From Flavobacteriales bacterium (GTDB lineage: Bacteria; Bacteroidota; Bacteroidia; Flavobacteriales_C; GCA-002722245): DNA of 64,000 bases. The DNA is taken from assembly GCA_023251075.1 (NCBI GenBank), contig JAHEZM010000004.1, positions 124,001-188,000 of the forward strand, read 5' to 3'. Below, in pieces: positions 1 to 9,339 of this stretch. A program made the translations under genes and the position numbers. Under the pieces are notes generated by a model. It was given only the letters and a program-made list of their open reading frames with translations. It did no database searches and was not told where the DNA came from. The first letter of the stretch is position 1. The number at the start of each line of letters is the position of its first letter.

Positions 1-1
1 T

Positions 2-2161
2 AGTTTAGTGTGGCTCGATATTTCTGGTGCAAATGATTCTGTTTACACGGCAGATACTTTAATACAAACTACTTGGTTTAGAAGAAAAGTGACATCGATG
101 AATTTGAGTAAATATTCCAATGTGGTGAAGGTAGAAGTTCTGGATTCAATCGTTCCGGGAGAGATAGGCATAAATCAAAATATGTGTGCAGGTGAAAAAG
201 CAGACAGTATAGTGGGTTTACTTGCTTCATCAAATTTTTCATTTGCCTGGCTCGCTTCCACCGATAGTATAACGTATTCTTTGCTATCGGGTGAAAATAA
301 TTCTTTCTTATTGCCAGGTGTTGTACAACAAAATATGTATTACAAGAGGATCAGTATTTCACAAAGTTGTGGTGCCGATACCAGTGATCATGTATCGATT
401 TGGATCAATGAAAAAGATGAAGCAGGAATAGAAAATTCCGGACCATTCTGCTTGCTCGATCCATCTGTGGATTTAACATTAAGCAGCGGTTCTTCAACAG
501 GTGGAACATGGAGTGGAAATGGAATCACAAATGTAAATGCAGGTACTTTTGATCCCCAAACTGCTGGTACAGGAAAGCATACTGTTCAATACATCAGCGC
601 AGGCATTTGTAGAGATACTGCAGCATTGGATATCGATGTGGTAGATGCGATGCACGCTGAAATTTCAGATGATATAATTTCATTATGTGAAGATACCGCG
701 TCGTATGAAATATCTCTTGATGCATCAAGTACAACAGGGGGAACTTGGCTTTCTACACCAGATGCATTGATTAATGATGATGGTGTAATTAATCCCACTT
801 ATGGTGCTGCCGGTAATTCTTATTTCGTGTATTATGTGGTCAATGGTGGAAGTGCTGGGTGCGCAGCTTCTGATAGTGTGGAAATTTCTTTGATGACTCG
901 TGAGATTACTTCAGTCGATTCACCACATGATTCTGTTTGTTCTGGTGATGCACCTTTTAGTTTGCAGGTGAACAAAGAAGGAGGTATGTGGTTAGGTGAT
1001 TTCAATTCAACCTTATTTGATCCTTCTGTTTTTACGGCAGGAAAATCGTACAAAGCAATTTACACTCTGTTGGGTGAAAGTGGAAAATGTCCGGCATCTG
1101 ATTCTGTAGTCATTTTTATTCGCGAAAATAAACAGGTAGATCTTTCTTCTGATCAGGAAGTGTTGTGTGTAAACTCTTTTGCGATAACTCTGCATGCTAG
1201 TCCTGTTAACGGAATATTCAGTGGTTCGGGAATCAATGCACAAGGTGTGTTTGATCCCAAAATAGTAGGATTGGGGAAACATAAGGTGTATTATCAATTG
1301 CAAAATTCTTGTGGTGAAAGCGACTCTATAGAAATACAAGTGGATTCATTACCGATTTTGATTATTGTACCCGAAGAGTCGGTGGGTTGTTCGCCCTTAC
1401 AAGTTAATTTTTCACAGCATATTTCTTCTATTGTAAAAGAGATGACATGGAATTTTGATGATGGATCGGCTTTGTATCAATCGCACCAAAATGAAGAAGT
1501 ATCACATGTTTATGGAATTTCCAACGGAAAATATTTTGAAAGCAAAATTTTTGTCGATTATGAAAATGGTTGTAAAGATACCACTAGCGTAAAAGTAAGT
1601 TTGGAAAATCAACCGGTATCCGATTTTAGTTTTGATGAAGAAGTGAATGTACTTAATCCGTGGATGGCATTTCAAAATTTATCGCAAGGTGCGCAAAATT
1701 ATCAATGGTATTTTGATTCTTCGGCGAACCCTTCTTCATCATTAAATGAAAACGAATATGTGTATTTCAACACAAGTGTTGCCGATACTATTCCGGTAAT
1801 GTTGATTAGCAGCAATCAATATTGTTCTGATACACTCATCAAGAATATTATGATCCATAATGCTTTTAGTGTTTTTGTACCAAACGCTTTTACTCCTAAC
1901 GGCGACGGATTGAACGATGATTTTTTTCCCGATGGATTGAACCTCGATCTTTCGCCACAAAGAGATTATGAATTTTTGATCTTCGATCGTTGGGGAGAAT
2001 TGATCTTCAGCAGCACGCAGCCTTACCAAAGGTGGAATGGAAAAAGAAACAACAATATGCGCGATGCACAAATAGATGTATATGTATGGAAGTTAACTTA
2101 CGTCAATACTGTAAATAATAAAAGAGGAGAAAAGATGGGTCAGGTTTCATTAATAAGATAA
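2..2161 (+). CDS. C-terminal part of a large T9SS type B surface protein (5' end outside window)
   Basis: The frame is open to the left edge, so this is the 3' part of a longer gene of at least 720 codons. It holds repeated Ig-like units with the pattern GGTW...G.F.P...G...V.Y (around residues 155-440), then a PKD-like unit (around 450-540, with WNFDDGS). The last 90 residues form a CHU_C/type B sorting domain that begins VPNAFTPNGDGLND and continues FDRWGE. In this family that domain directs export by the type IX system and surface retention. The protein is probably a large adhesin or gliding-associated surface protein. The next gene starts 3 bases after the stop, which suggests co-transcription. 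Confidence 0.85.
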   Translation, partial: SLVWLDISGANDSVYTADTLIQTTWFRRKVTSMNLSKYSNVVKVEVLDSIVPGEIGINQNMCAGEKADSIVGLLASSNFSFAWLASTDSITYSLLSGENNSFLLPGVVQQNMYYKRISISQSCGADTSDHVSIWINEKDEAGIENSGPFCLLDPSVDLTLSSGSSTGGTWSGNGITNVNAGTFDPQTAGTGKHTVQYISAGICRDTAALDIDVVDAMHAEISDDIISLCEDTASYEISLDASSTTGGTWLSTPDALINDDGVINPTYGAAGNSYFVYYVVNGGSAGCAASDSVEISLMTREITSVDSPHDSVCSGDAPFSLQVNKEGGMWLGDFNSTLFDPSVFTAGKSYKAIYTLLGESGKCPASDSVVIFIRENKQVDLSSDQEVLCVNSFAITLHASPVNGIFSGSGINAQGVFDPKIVGLGKHKVYYQLQNSCGESDSIEIQVDSLPILIIVPEESVGCSPLQVNFSQHISSIVKEMTWNFDDGSALYQSHQNEEVSHVYGISNGKYFESKIFVDYENGCKDTTSVKVSLENQPVSDFSFDEEVNVLNPWMAFQNLSQGAQNYQWYFDSSANPSSSLNENEYVYFNTSVADTIPVMLISSNQYCSDTLIKNIMIHNAFSVFVPNAFTPNGDGLNDDFFPDGLNLDLSPQRDYEFLIFDRWGELIFSSTQPYQRWNGKRNNNMRDAQIDVYVWKLTYVNTVNNKRGEKMGQVSLIR

Positions 2162-2164
2162 AGT

Positions 2165-3361
2165 ATGTACGCTAAATTTTTTGTATTTATTTTTCTTTTT
2201 CTCAGTATGCTTGCCGAAGCAAAAACGGCATCGGCAGCACTTACATACAGCAGTCAATCTAATTTGGTAATTGATGATCTTTCTTTCACAAATGGCAGCA
2301 ATGGCGCGGCTATCACCTTAACGAATTGTAGTAATGTACTCATCAGTAATTGCAATTTTATGATCAACAGTTCTGTCGTTGGTGTTAAACTTAACAACTG
2401 TTCCAATATAGAAATCACCAACAACTATTTTGAAAATTTTTCTTCGGGTATTTATGCAGTCAACTGTACCGGAGGGATCAATATACATTGCAACAGTTTT
2501 AAAAATATTGCAGGTGCAAAACCGCGCGGACAAATGGTTCAATTCAATACCTGCAGCGGATCGGGAAATAAAGTGAATTATAATATTCTGGAGCATGAAT
2601 ACGGATCTGGTAATCCTGAGGATATTATTAATATGTATGCTTCCAGCGGAGCAGGTGGTGATCCTATCCAAATAATTGGCAATCATTTGCGAGGCGGCGG
2701 ACCCAGTACTTCTGGTGGCGGAATCATGGTGGGCGATAATGGCAGTCATGATATTTTGGTGGATGGGAATGTGTTGGTGGATGTTGGACAATACGGGATC
2801 TCTGCACCTTCAGGATACAACATTACCATTTCGAATAATCAGATTTATGGGGCCATGCAAACCTGGACCAATGTAGGAATTTATGTGGGCTTGCAGGCAG
2901 AGATCAATGCGGGATTTGCATGCAGTGGAAGTACAATTTCGGTAACGAACAACCTGGTGAATTTCACTAATAAAAATAATGTGCAGAATGGATGGTACAA
3001 TTGTTCCTGCTGCTCGGGAGTAATCACATCGGGTAATAATTTTAAAGCATCGTCTATCATTTCATCTATATTACCCGACAGTCTGGTGTTGGATGGCGCC
3101 AATTGTGCTTCGCTAGCAACAGCTTTGAACATAAAAATCACGAAGAATAAGAAAAATATTTTTCCCAATCCTGCACATGAATTTATTCAACTAAATGAAT
3201 TTAATCAGGGGGGAATCTGCAGAATTTTTGATCAGCTGGGTATTCTTCAACTTGAAGTGCGCATCGATATTTCTTTACAAAGGATAGATATTAGTACCCT
3301 TTCTTCAGGAGTATATTTTTTACAGCACAATGGTGAAATTTTTAAACTAATTAAATGGTAA
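2165..3361 (+). CDS. Secreted parallel beta-helix protein with T9SS type A sorting domain
   Basis: A signal peptide (hydrophobic residues 5-24, ending AKTASAA) is followed by short Asn-rich coils such as NCSNVLISNCNF and NCSNIEITNNYF. These are typical of right-handed parallel beta-helix (NosD/pectate-lyase-like) folds and run to about residue 300. The C-terminal 70 residues (NPAHEFIQL to FKLIKW) look like a type A sorting domain. No catalytic residues could be assigned, so it may bind or cleave polysaccharide. It follows the adhesin gene by 3 bases and overlaps the longest reading of the next gene by 7 bases. Confidence 0.8.
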   Translation: MYAKFFVFIFLFLSMLAEAKTASAALTYSSQSNLVIDDLSFTNGSNGAAITLTNCSNVLISNCNFMINSSVVGVKLNNCSNIEITNNYFENFSSGIYAVNCTGGINIHCNSFKNIAGAKPRGQMVQFNTCSGSGNKVNYNILEHEYGSGNPEDIINMYASSGAGGDPIQIIGNHLRGGGPSTSGGGIMVGDNGSHDILVDGNVLVDVGQYGISAPSGYNITISNNQIYGAMQTWTNVGIYVGLQAEINAGFACSGSTISVTNNLVNFTNKNNVQNGWYNCSCCSGVITSGNNFKASSIISSILPDSLVLDGANCASLATALNIKITKNKKNIFPNPAHEFIQLNEFNQGGICRIFDQLGILQLEVRIDISLQRIDISTLSSGVYFLQHNGEIFKLIKW

Positions 3362-3378
3362 TAGCATTCAGGATTTTT

Positions 3379-3969
3379 ATGGAAACAGCAATCAAAGATG
3401 GAGTAAGCAATATTAATAAAGTTTTAGGTGGAAAATTCAGGTATTTAAAGAAGTTCTTTGTGCCCTCTGAAAACATACCCCAGGTAGAAAACAAAGTAGA
3501 TTTTGAACTTGAAAATTTAAAAGAGGAATTAAAAAAGAAGGACCTGGAACTTTCCTACCTGATTCTTAATCATACCCAGAAAAAACAACTCATCGACACT
3601 ACTTGTATACGCTTGAAGCAATTGTTGATTCATGCAGAGGATTCAAGTTATTTGTATGTTGAGTTAAGAGGCCTGATCGTTTCATTGGTTCATAGCGAAA
3701 AATATGAAGATGTTAAATTGCAGCAATTTAAAATTCGCTTTAGTGACAGCCACAATGATTTTATTTCTAAAGTAATGCATCTTGATCCTAAAATGAAAGA
3801 ATCATGTTTGCTGATGTGTACTTACATAAAGATGGGAAAAACCAATAAAGAAATAAGTGAGCTCTTAAATATTACTCTCAATACCCTTGATAAGCGCAAA
3901 TCGCGCCTGAGAGCTAAGTTTAAAGTACCTGTAGAGCTTACGTTGAATGATTTTATTATGGCTTTATAA
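3379..3969 (+). CDS. Small LuxR/GerE-type helix-turn-helix protein with coiled coil
   Basis: The N-terminal half is rich in Glu, Lys and Leu (ENLKEELKKKDLELSYL) and is probably a coiled coil. Residues about 145-185 contain a GerE-like helix-turn-helix (MGKTNKEISELLNITLNTLDKRKSRLRAKF). In Bacteroidota such C-terminal regions usually follow long sensor domains or TPRs. Here there is no receiver or sensor domain, so it may act as a stand-alone regulator, possibly of the secreted-protein genes upstream. An earlier in-frame ATG at 3355 would overlap the previous gene by 7 bases. I prefer 3379 because an AGGA stretch lies a few bases before it. Confidence 0.65.
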   Translation: METAIKDGVSNINKVLGGKFRYLKKFFVPSENIPQVENKVDFELENLKEELKKKDLELSYLILNHTQKKQLIDTTCIRLKQLLIHAEDSSYLYVELRGLIVSLVHSEKYEDVKLQQFKIRFSDSHNDFISKVMHLDPKMKESCLLMCTYIKMGKTNKEISELLNITLNTLDKRKSRLRAKFKVPVELTLNDFIMAL

Positions 3970-4106
3970 AGGCTTGGTCAAATAATCTTCGTTTCAATAC
4001 AATTAATTGGATTAAGCTTACGCTTAATAAATGCTTTAATTCTTTTTGATAGTGATTACTATTTTTATTGAACAGAAAAGGATTGATCCATTTAACGAAG
4101 TAAATA

Positions 4107-4784
4107 ATGAATAAACTTAGAGTTTTAGGAAGGTATAACATTACGTTGTTGTTAGTTTGTATGTCGGTGTTTTGTGTTGGACTATCTATTGCCAGGTGTT
4201 CGATCAGCGGTACCAAGCTTTTTGTTTTTCTGAATTGGAATTTATTTCTGGCAATTATTCCATGGATTATTAGTACGATTTTAATTGTGAAAAATTCTAA
4301 TAAAATATTAGCTCTCCTTTTCCTCATTGTTACCTGGCTCTTGTTCTTTCCTAATTCCCCTTATATTTTAACCGATTTATTTCATCTTAAAGCACGACAT
4401 TCGGCTCCTATTTGGTTTGATTTTATATTGATTTTTTCTTTTGCGTGGACCGGTTTAATTTTTGGATTCGTGAGTTTGATGGATATTATTACTTTGATGA
4501 AAAAACATTTCAGTCCTTTGGTGTTAAATATCATCACTGTTTTATTTTTATTTATTTCCAGTTTCGGTATTTATTTAGGGCGATATCTGAGATGGAATAG
4601 TTGGGATATAATAAATAATCCTTCTGCTTTGATAGATGATGTTGCCGATCGCTTGATTGATCCTTTTTCGCATCCACATACTTGGGGAATGACTATTTTA
4701 ATGGGGATTTTACTCAATATGATGTTTTTCTCTATTAAGTTTTTAAATGAAAAAAAAGACAGCAGATTTATTGATTACTCGTAA
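4107..4784 (+). CDS. DUF1361 family integral membrane protein
   Basis: The 225-residue protein has about six hydrophobic membrane segments. It also has the family signature FPNSPYILTDLFHL, followed by a Trp-Phe-Asp stretch and the segment LGRYLRWNSWDI. The DUF1361 family has no established function. The gene stands alone after a 137-base gap. Its last 38 bases overlap a small ORF in another frame. Confidence 0.85.
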   Translation: MNKLRVLGRYNITLLLVCMSVFCVGLSIARCSISGTKLFVFLNWNLFLAIIPWIISTILIVKNSNKILALLFLIVTWLLFFPNSPYILTDLFHLKARHSAPIWFDFILIFSFAWTGLIFGFVSLMDIITLMKKHFSPLVLNIITVLFLFISSFGIYLGRYLRWNSWDIINNPSALIDDVADRLIDPFSHPHTWGMTILMGILLNMMFFSIKFLNEKKDSRFIDYS

Positions 4785-4932
4785 TTTCATCACTGTTTTT
4801 CACCATAGAGAGCACAGTAAAGTGTTTTGGGAATATGAAAAAAAATCAAAAGAAATTCAGAAAGAAATTTTGGGAGAGAAATTGTATTTTATCATGGAAA
4901 AGTTCGACAATCATGTGCCACTTTGGTTTTAA
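4747..4932 (+). CDS. Possible small protein (61 aa), unrecognised
   Basis: The ORF begins inside the end of the DUF1361 gene (38-base overlap). It encodes a charged peptide with two Lys/Glu-rich stretches and ends NHVPLWF. I do not recognise it. Its composition resembles the local coding style, but nothing else supports translation. It could be a real short gene, a fragment of a decayed gene, or chance. Confidence 0.25.
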   Translation: MKKKTADLLITRNFITVFHHREHSKVFWEYEKKSKEIQKEILGEKLYFIMEKFDNHVPLWF

Positions 4933-4935
4933 TTA

Positions 4936-5113
4936 TTTTATTCCCGCTTTAAAATCTCCTCAGCAATTTGTTTGTAAAAATTAGAAATCGTTAAGTATTT
5001 TAAATTGTCATCTTTCAATCCTGAAATAGTTTTTGTCTCTTTTTCTTTTTTTGATGTGTCGAATAGATCAGGAATTTTTTCGCTGTGTTTTATATAAGCA
5101 TATTTCCTATGTG
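4936..5113 (-). pseudogene. Possible remnant of a decayed reading frame
   Basis: On the minus strand an open stretch of about 58 codons ends in TAA at 4936. It reads like ordinary protein (for example SGLKDDNLKYLTISNFYKQI) and ends IAEEILKRE. It has no ATG and a TAG lies immediately upstream, so it looks like the C-terminal relic of a gene. The rest of the 4933-5341 gap is AT-rich and shows nothing else I can name. Confidence 0.25.
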
Positions 5114-5341
5114 TTAACTAATAGATTAGTACATAAATTCCGTTTTATAGATCAGTTTTTTACGTAGAGTGAAATGGACATTTATTAGACAAAATCAACG
5201 GGGTTAAATGTCTTGTTTGTTTTTACAAAATGTGAATTCATTCTTTTATAAGCAGTGTATATTTAACGATATATACCCTAATTATTAATCAGCAACTAAA
5301 CACATTTTATTTTTCATGTGCGTTGCCTTAACCCATCAGCT

Positions 5342-7066
5342 ATGAATAAATTAATTCTTTTCATTTTAAGTTCATTGTTCACGATGAATATTTATGCAGG
5401 TAAAAGCAGTGGAGATCCTTTTTTAATGGGATCTGCAGCACAGGTTCGTGCTGGATTGATACAGCATAACGGACAACTGCAGATAGGCCTTTCCCAATCA
5501 TTTACTATGAATATTACTTTGCAATCGGAAACTAAAATTAGTGGAACATTGGCGGGTTATCCTGATTCGAAATTTTTTATTCATACTACTGATCAGTTTA
5601 CTGAAGGGTATGTTATAGTATCTAAAGAAAATGATATTGCTTATAAGTATATCACGAATGAAAATAATGAAGTATATCTTCAGCCTACTTCTATTAATGA
5701 TATTATTTGTGTGGATTATAGAAAGGTTAATAACACAAGTATAGTGGAGAAACAGGTTAATTCACAAAAAGAAATTCCCAAAATAGCCAACGGTCCTGTT
5801 CCGGTATTAAACAGCGACGTAAACGCAACCAATGTGCTTTATCTTGATTTTGATGGATATTCTTTACCGGCAGGAACAGTATGGAGCGATGTGGCTGTAG
5901 ATGCGAAACCAGCAGGTTATAGCAACGCACAGATTTTCATGGCCTGGAGCATTATAGCTGAGGATTATTCTCCTTTTAATGTAAATGTAACAACTAGTGA
6001 AACAGTGTTTAACAATACGCCAACGAATAAAAAGATGCGCTTGGTATATACTCCTACCGATTGGTATCCAAATGCAGGAGGTGTTTGTTATGTAGGTGTT
6101 TTTGATAACGGCGATAATTCAGATCCGGGTTATAAGGTGGCTTGGACATTTGTATTTGGAACAAGTAATGCTGATGTGGACGATGCAACGGAATCTGGTA
6201 CTCACGAACTAGGTCATAGTTTAGGTTTAGACCATGATGGAAGAGCATCGGCAGGTGAAGAATATTATGGCGGACACAGTGCATGGGCTCCGATCATGGG
6301 CGTTGCATACGGACAAGCTATTTCGCAATTTAGTAAAGGTGAATACGCTGATGCAAATAATACACAAGATGATTTAAGTATTATTGCGGGTTATCTTTCT
6401 TGGCGTAATGATGATCATGGAAATACACAGCTTACGGCAAGCAATATTCCTTTTACGATGCAGAATACTGTAGGTGTTGTTGATTCTGTATTCGGCACAA
6501 TTCATAATAGCGCAGATATAGATGTTTTCCAGTTTTATACCGGGGGAGGATTGGTTGATCTTACATTTAAACCTTCATATAGTGTGAAAAATGATCTCGA
6601 TATGCAGGTAACTCTGTATAATGAACAATGGCAAAGTCAAACAGTATTAACTACTCCTCATAATGCAAATATTGTTAAAGGAGTTGCATTAAAACAAACC
6701 CTACCCGCCGGAAATTATTATGTAGCCATTGATGGAATAGGCACTGGAACTCCTACCAACGGGTATAGTGATTATGCCTCTATAGGTACTTATTATATTA
6801 AAGGCACTATACCTGATCCACAGCAAACCACAGGATTGTATGATTTAGAAAAACAAAATTTCATTTCCATCTATCCTAATCCGATTGGAGAAAATAATCA
6901 ATTGAATTTCTCTTCTTCAGTAGAACAGGTAAAAGTATATGATGTAACCAGAAAGTTTTTGTTTTCTGCCCGAAATGTGAATCAGATTAGTATAGAAGAT
7001 CAGGGAGTATTTTTTGTGGAGATAACAAAAAATGAAAAAGTTATTGTTGCAAAAATAATAAGATAG
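5342..7066 (+). CDS. Secreted metzincin zinc metalloprotease with T9SS type A sorting domain
   Basis: The start is the ATG at 5342, which begins a clear signal peptide (MNKLILFILSSLF...IYA); an upstream in-frame ATG at 5318 would mask it. After a propeptide-like region of about 130 residues comes a metzincin catalytic domain. It has HELGHSLGLDHD (zinc ligands His288, His292 and His298, general base Glu289) and a later Met-turn in APIMG. A beta-sandwich of the bacterial pre-peptidase C-terminal type follows (DIDVFQFYTGGG), then a type A sorting domain from NPIGENNQLNF to the end. A longer relative with the same order lies at 10203-12704. The likely role is extracellular protein digestion. Confidence 0.88.
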   Translation: MNKLILFILSSLFTMNIYAGKSSGDPFLMGSAAQVRAGLIQHNGQLQIGLSQSFTMNITLQSETKISGTLAGYPDSKFFIHTTDQFTEGYVIVSKENDIAYKYITNENNEVYLQPTSINDIICVDYRKVNNTSIVEKQVNSQKEIPKIANGPVPVLNSDVNATNVLYLDFDGYSLPAGTVWSDVAVDAKPAGYSNAQIFMAWSIIAEDYSPFNVNVTTSETVFNNTPTNKKMRLVYTPTDWYPNAGGVCYVGVFDNGDNSDPGYKVAWTFVFGTSNADVDDATESGTHELGHSLGLDHDGRASAGEEYYGGHSAWAPIMGVAYGQAISQFSKGEYADANNTQDDLSIIAGYLSWRNDDHGNTQLTASNIPFTMQNTVGVVDSVFGTIHNSADIDVFQFYTGGGLVDLTFKPSYSVKNDLDMQVTLYNEQWQSQTVLTTPHNANIVKGVALKQTLPAGNYYVAIDGIGTGTPTNGYSDYASIGTYYIKGTIPDPQQTTGLYDLEKQNFISIYPNPIGENNQLNFSSSVEQVKVYDVTRKFLFSARNVNQISIEDQGVFFVEITKNEKVIVAKIIR

Positions 7067-7085
7067 GTTGCAGTGGATTTGGTTT

Positions 7086-7119
7086 AAAAAAGTGAGTTCG
7101 GAAGAACTCACTTTTTTTA
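7086..7119. terminator. Bidirectional rho-independent terminator
   Basis: Perfect 9-bp arms AGTGAGTTC and GAACTCACT enclose a 4-base loop, with an A-tract before and a T-tract after. It lies between the convergent metalloprotease and DoxX-like genes and can serve both strands. Confidence 0.85.
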
Positions 7120-7124
7120 TTTTA

Positions 7125-7529
7125 TCAGCGTGAAAACCATTGTTTTGGTTTTTTAGGAAATCCTTGTATAAAAAGTAAAGCAAGTGGAGCTGCCCAGTTG
7201 GCACTTCTTTCCACAAACTCAATAAACGATTCTCCGGCAATGGGTCGGGTTATTGCTGTTGCAAAAGCCCAAAAGGCTGCCCACATAATTACAATACGAA
7301 GGGGATAAAGTAAAACAATTAGCGCAACAACTACATCAATAACACCAATGATGGGCATTAATTTACAAGCTGTTTCTACCGAAAAACCATACACAGTAAG
7401 AAGTGGAATCCATTTTGGATTGACCATAAGAGCAAGGAGTCCGTGGCCAAAAAAAGTGCCGCAAACTCCCACTCTTAAAATCCTTTCGTACGTGAAGTGT
7501 TTTCTTTTGAATAAAAGATCTTCACTCAT
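7125..7529 (-). CDS. DoxX-like small integral membrane protein
   Basis: The 134-residue protein has four hydrophobic segments: RVGVCGTFFGHGLLAL, a second near residue 60, a third through VVVALIVLLYP, and a last one near the C-terminus. The layout matches the DoxX/DoxD superfamily. The family sits in the inner membrane, and no activity can be inferred here. It lies 8 bases after the metallophosphatase gene on the same strand, so the two are probably co-transcribed. The terminator at 7086-7119 closes the unit. Confidence 0.7.
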   Translation of the reverse strand: MSEDLLFKRKHFTYERILRVGVCGTFFGHGLLALMVNPKWIPLLTVYGFSVETACKLMPIIGVIDVVVALIVLLYPLRIVIMWAAFWAFATAITRPIAGESFIEFVERSANWAAPLALLFIQGFPKKPKQWFSR

Positions 7530-7537
7530 ATTATTGG

Positions 7538-8992
7538 TTATTTAATGATCATTAGCGTACGATCGCATTGGTTGTCGATTTGTATTTCTACATAATACAT
7601 TCCCGCAGCTAAACCAGTAGCATCAAATTTATTTTCAAAAAGTTGTTGTGCTTTCATCACATTTTCTGTCTTCAATATTTTCCCATTCATATCAACAATT
7701 TTTAATGTCCCTTTTCCTGTTTCCAGAGATTGATATTTCAATGTAAAGTTGGTTTCTACAGGGTTGGGGTATATACTGATTGGGTTAAACTTTTGGTTGT
7801 TGTTTTTTACATCAACAGTAGTTGGTTTAGTAATGGTGAAATTATCTATTACAGCATCTGTTTCGTCGTGTGCGATTCCCTCCAGTGAATTTCCATTTAC
7901 ACAAAATTCAAGATAATTAAATGATGAACTGTATTTTTCAATGAACCAAACATTAGAGTTTCCTGTGTATAAGGGAGCTCCTGCACCTCCACACACTATC
8001 TGGCATCTTCCTTCTCCAACTCCGCTCCCATAGGTGCTTACAGGTGTTGAAGTACTTGTTTTTCTGTTGATGGGTTTTGTGCGTTCGTACATATGGTCAT
8101 GACCGTTAACGATAAGATCTATTCCATAATCATCAAAAGTTTTCCACCAGGTATTAAAGTAGGGGTCCATTTCACCGGCATGACTACCTATAGTGTAAAA
8201 TGGTTTGTGATTAAAAACAACTCTCCATGTAATATCTGGGTCGTTTTGATAGCTCGCTAAAGTGTTTTTTAACCATGTGTATTGTGTAGTACTAGATTCG
8301 GCTTCAGAGTTTAAACATATAAATAAGCCATTACCGTATTTAAATGAATAATAAAGATTACTACCGTTGGTTTTAGGTAAATCGAAAGTGTTTTGAAATT
8401 GAGGGGCATCATTAGCATCATGATTGCCTAATGAGTGATAAACCAAATTACTTTGCAAGAAAGTCGCTGCGGAGTCAAACCAGGCACTCCAGTCATCAGG
8501 ATAATCAATTCCATTATAAATAAGATCGCCTGTAAATAAAGAAAAATTGGCGTTTTTCGCTTTAGCAAGGTTTGAAATTTGTCCCCATGTGGTAAAATCA
8601 TCTCTGCTATCTCCTAGACCTAGAAAGCAATAACTACTTGTGTTTGCAGGTGGAGCTGTGTTGAACAACATTTCCGAACCCCATGTTTTTGCTTTAGAGT
8701 CGTATAGTTTGTAATGAATGGTAGCATTGGGGGTGACATTGTTAAAGGCATAACTGCAAAAGAATTCTAAGGTGTTAGCAGCATTTGTTCTTTTTAAGGC
8801 GATTTTAGAGCCTTGTTCCAGTGAGGCGCTATAGCCCCATTTGATTGAGTCGTTAGCTCCTGTGTTCGTCCATGTGATAGTTAATCCGCTTAAAGGATCC
8901 CCGCTACTGCCCCAGCGAATAGACTTGATAGCAGCGCTAACGTTAATACTACACAATAGAATAGCCATTGAGAAAAGTACACCTTTTTTCAT
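7538..8992 (-). CDS. Secreted purple-acid-phosphatase-like metallophosphoesterase, T9SS type A
   Basis: A signal peptide (residues 1-20) is followed by a fibronectin-like N-terminal domain (about 22-112). The calcineurin-like domain then shows all the usual metal motifs: GDSR (Asp128), GD (Asp156), GNHD (Asn190, His191), NH (His262) and GHDH (His298, His300). This order is that of purple acid phosphatase-type enzymes. Residues about 400-484 form a T9SS sorting domain (SIYPNPVETNFTL to TLMIIK). The likely job is extracellular hydrolysis of phosphate esters. It precedes the DoxX-like gene by 8 bases. Confidence 0.87.
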   Translation of the reverse strand: MKKGVLFSMAILLCSINVSAAIKSIRWGSSGDPLSGLTITWTNTGANDSIKWGYSASLEQGSKIALKRTNAANTLEFFCSYAFNNVTPNATIHYKLYDSKAKTWGSEMLFNTAPPANTSSYCFLGLGDSRDDFTTWGQISNLAKAKNANFSLFTGDLIYNGIDYPDDWSAWFDSAATFLQSNLVYHSLGNHDANDAPQFQNTFDLPKTNGSNLYYSFKYGNGLFICLNSEAESSTTQYTWLKNTLASYQNDPDITWRVVFNHKPFYTIGSHAGEMDPYFNTWWKTFDDYGIDLIVNGHDHMYERTKPINRKTSTSTPVSTYGSGVGEGRCQIVCGGAGAPLYTGNSNVWFIEKYSSSFNYLEFCVNGNSLEGIAHDETDAVIDNFTITKPTTVDVKNNNQKFNPISIYPNPVETNFTLKYQSLETGKGTLKIVDMNGKILKTENVMKAQQLFENKFDATGLAAGMYYVEIQIDNQCDRTLMIIK

Positions 8993-9339
8993 ATTTTAAA
9001 ATTTAAGGGTTGAAAAATGTTGTTGGAAGTAAAAGTGTAGTGATGAGAGGCAGTAGTAATTTAGTTCTTTTTTTTTAAAAAGCAATATATCTGAGTAAAT
9101 AATTTGGTTCTATTTGATTATGAGATCAAATTTCTTCACATACCGATGAAAAATAGAATTACAACTTCAATAAAAAATCAAAATAATAATGAAGCAATAG
9201 TCCTTATTTTGTTGGTATATGCCTAAAATACTGATCATTCAGAGTGTTTTGGTCTTCTGATTAATAATCTGAATTTATTGCGTACAGTGGCATTGTTATT
9301 GCCACCGAAACAATGTATCTTCAACTAATAATTTATTTT

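Noticed and set aside
2318-2791. Long antisense ORF under the beta-helix gene
   Set aside because: It mirrors the low-complexity coding strand, lacks any domain and is explained as a shadow of the beta-helix gene.
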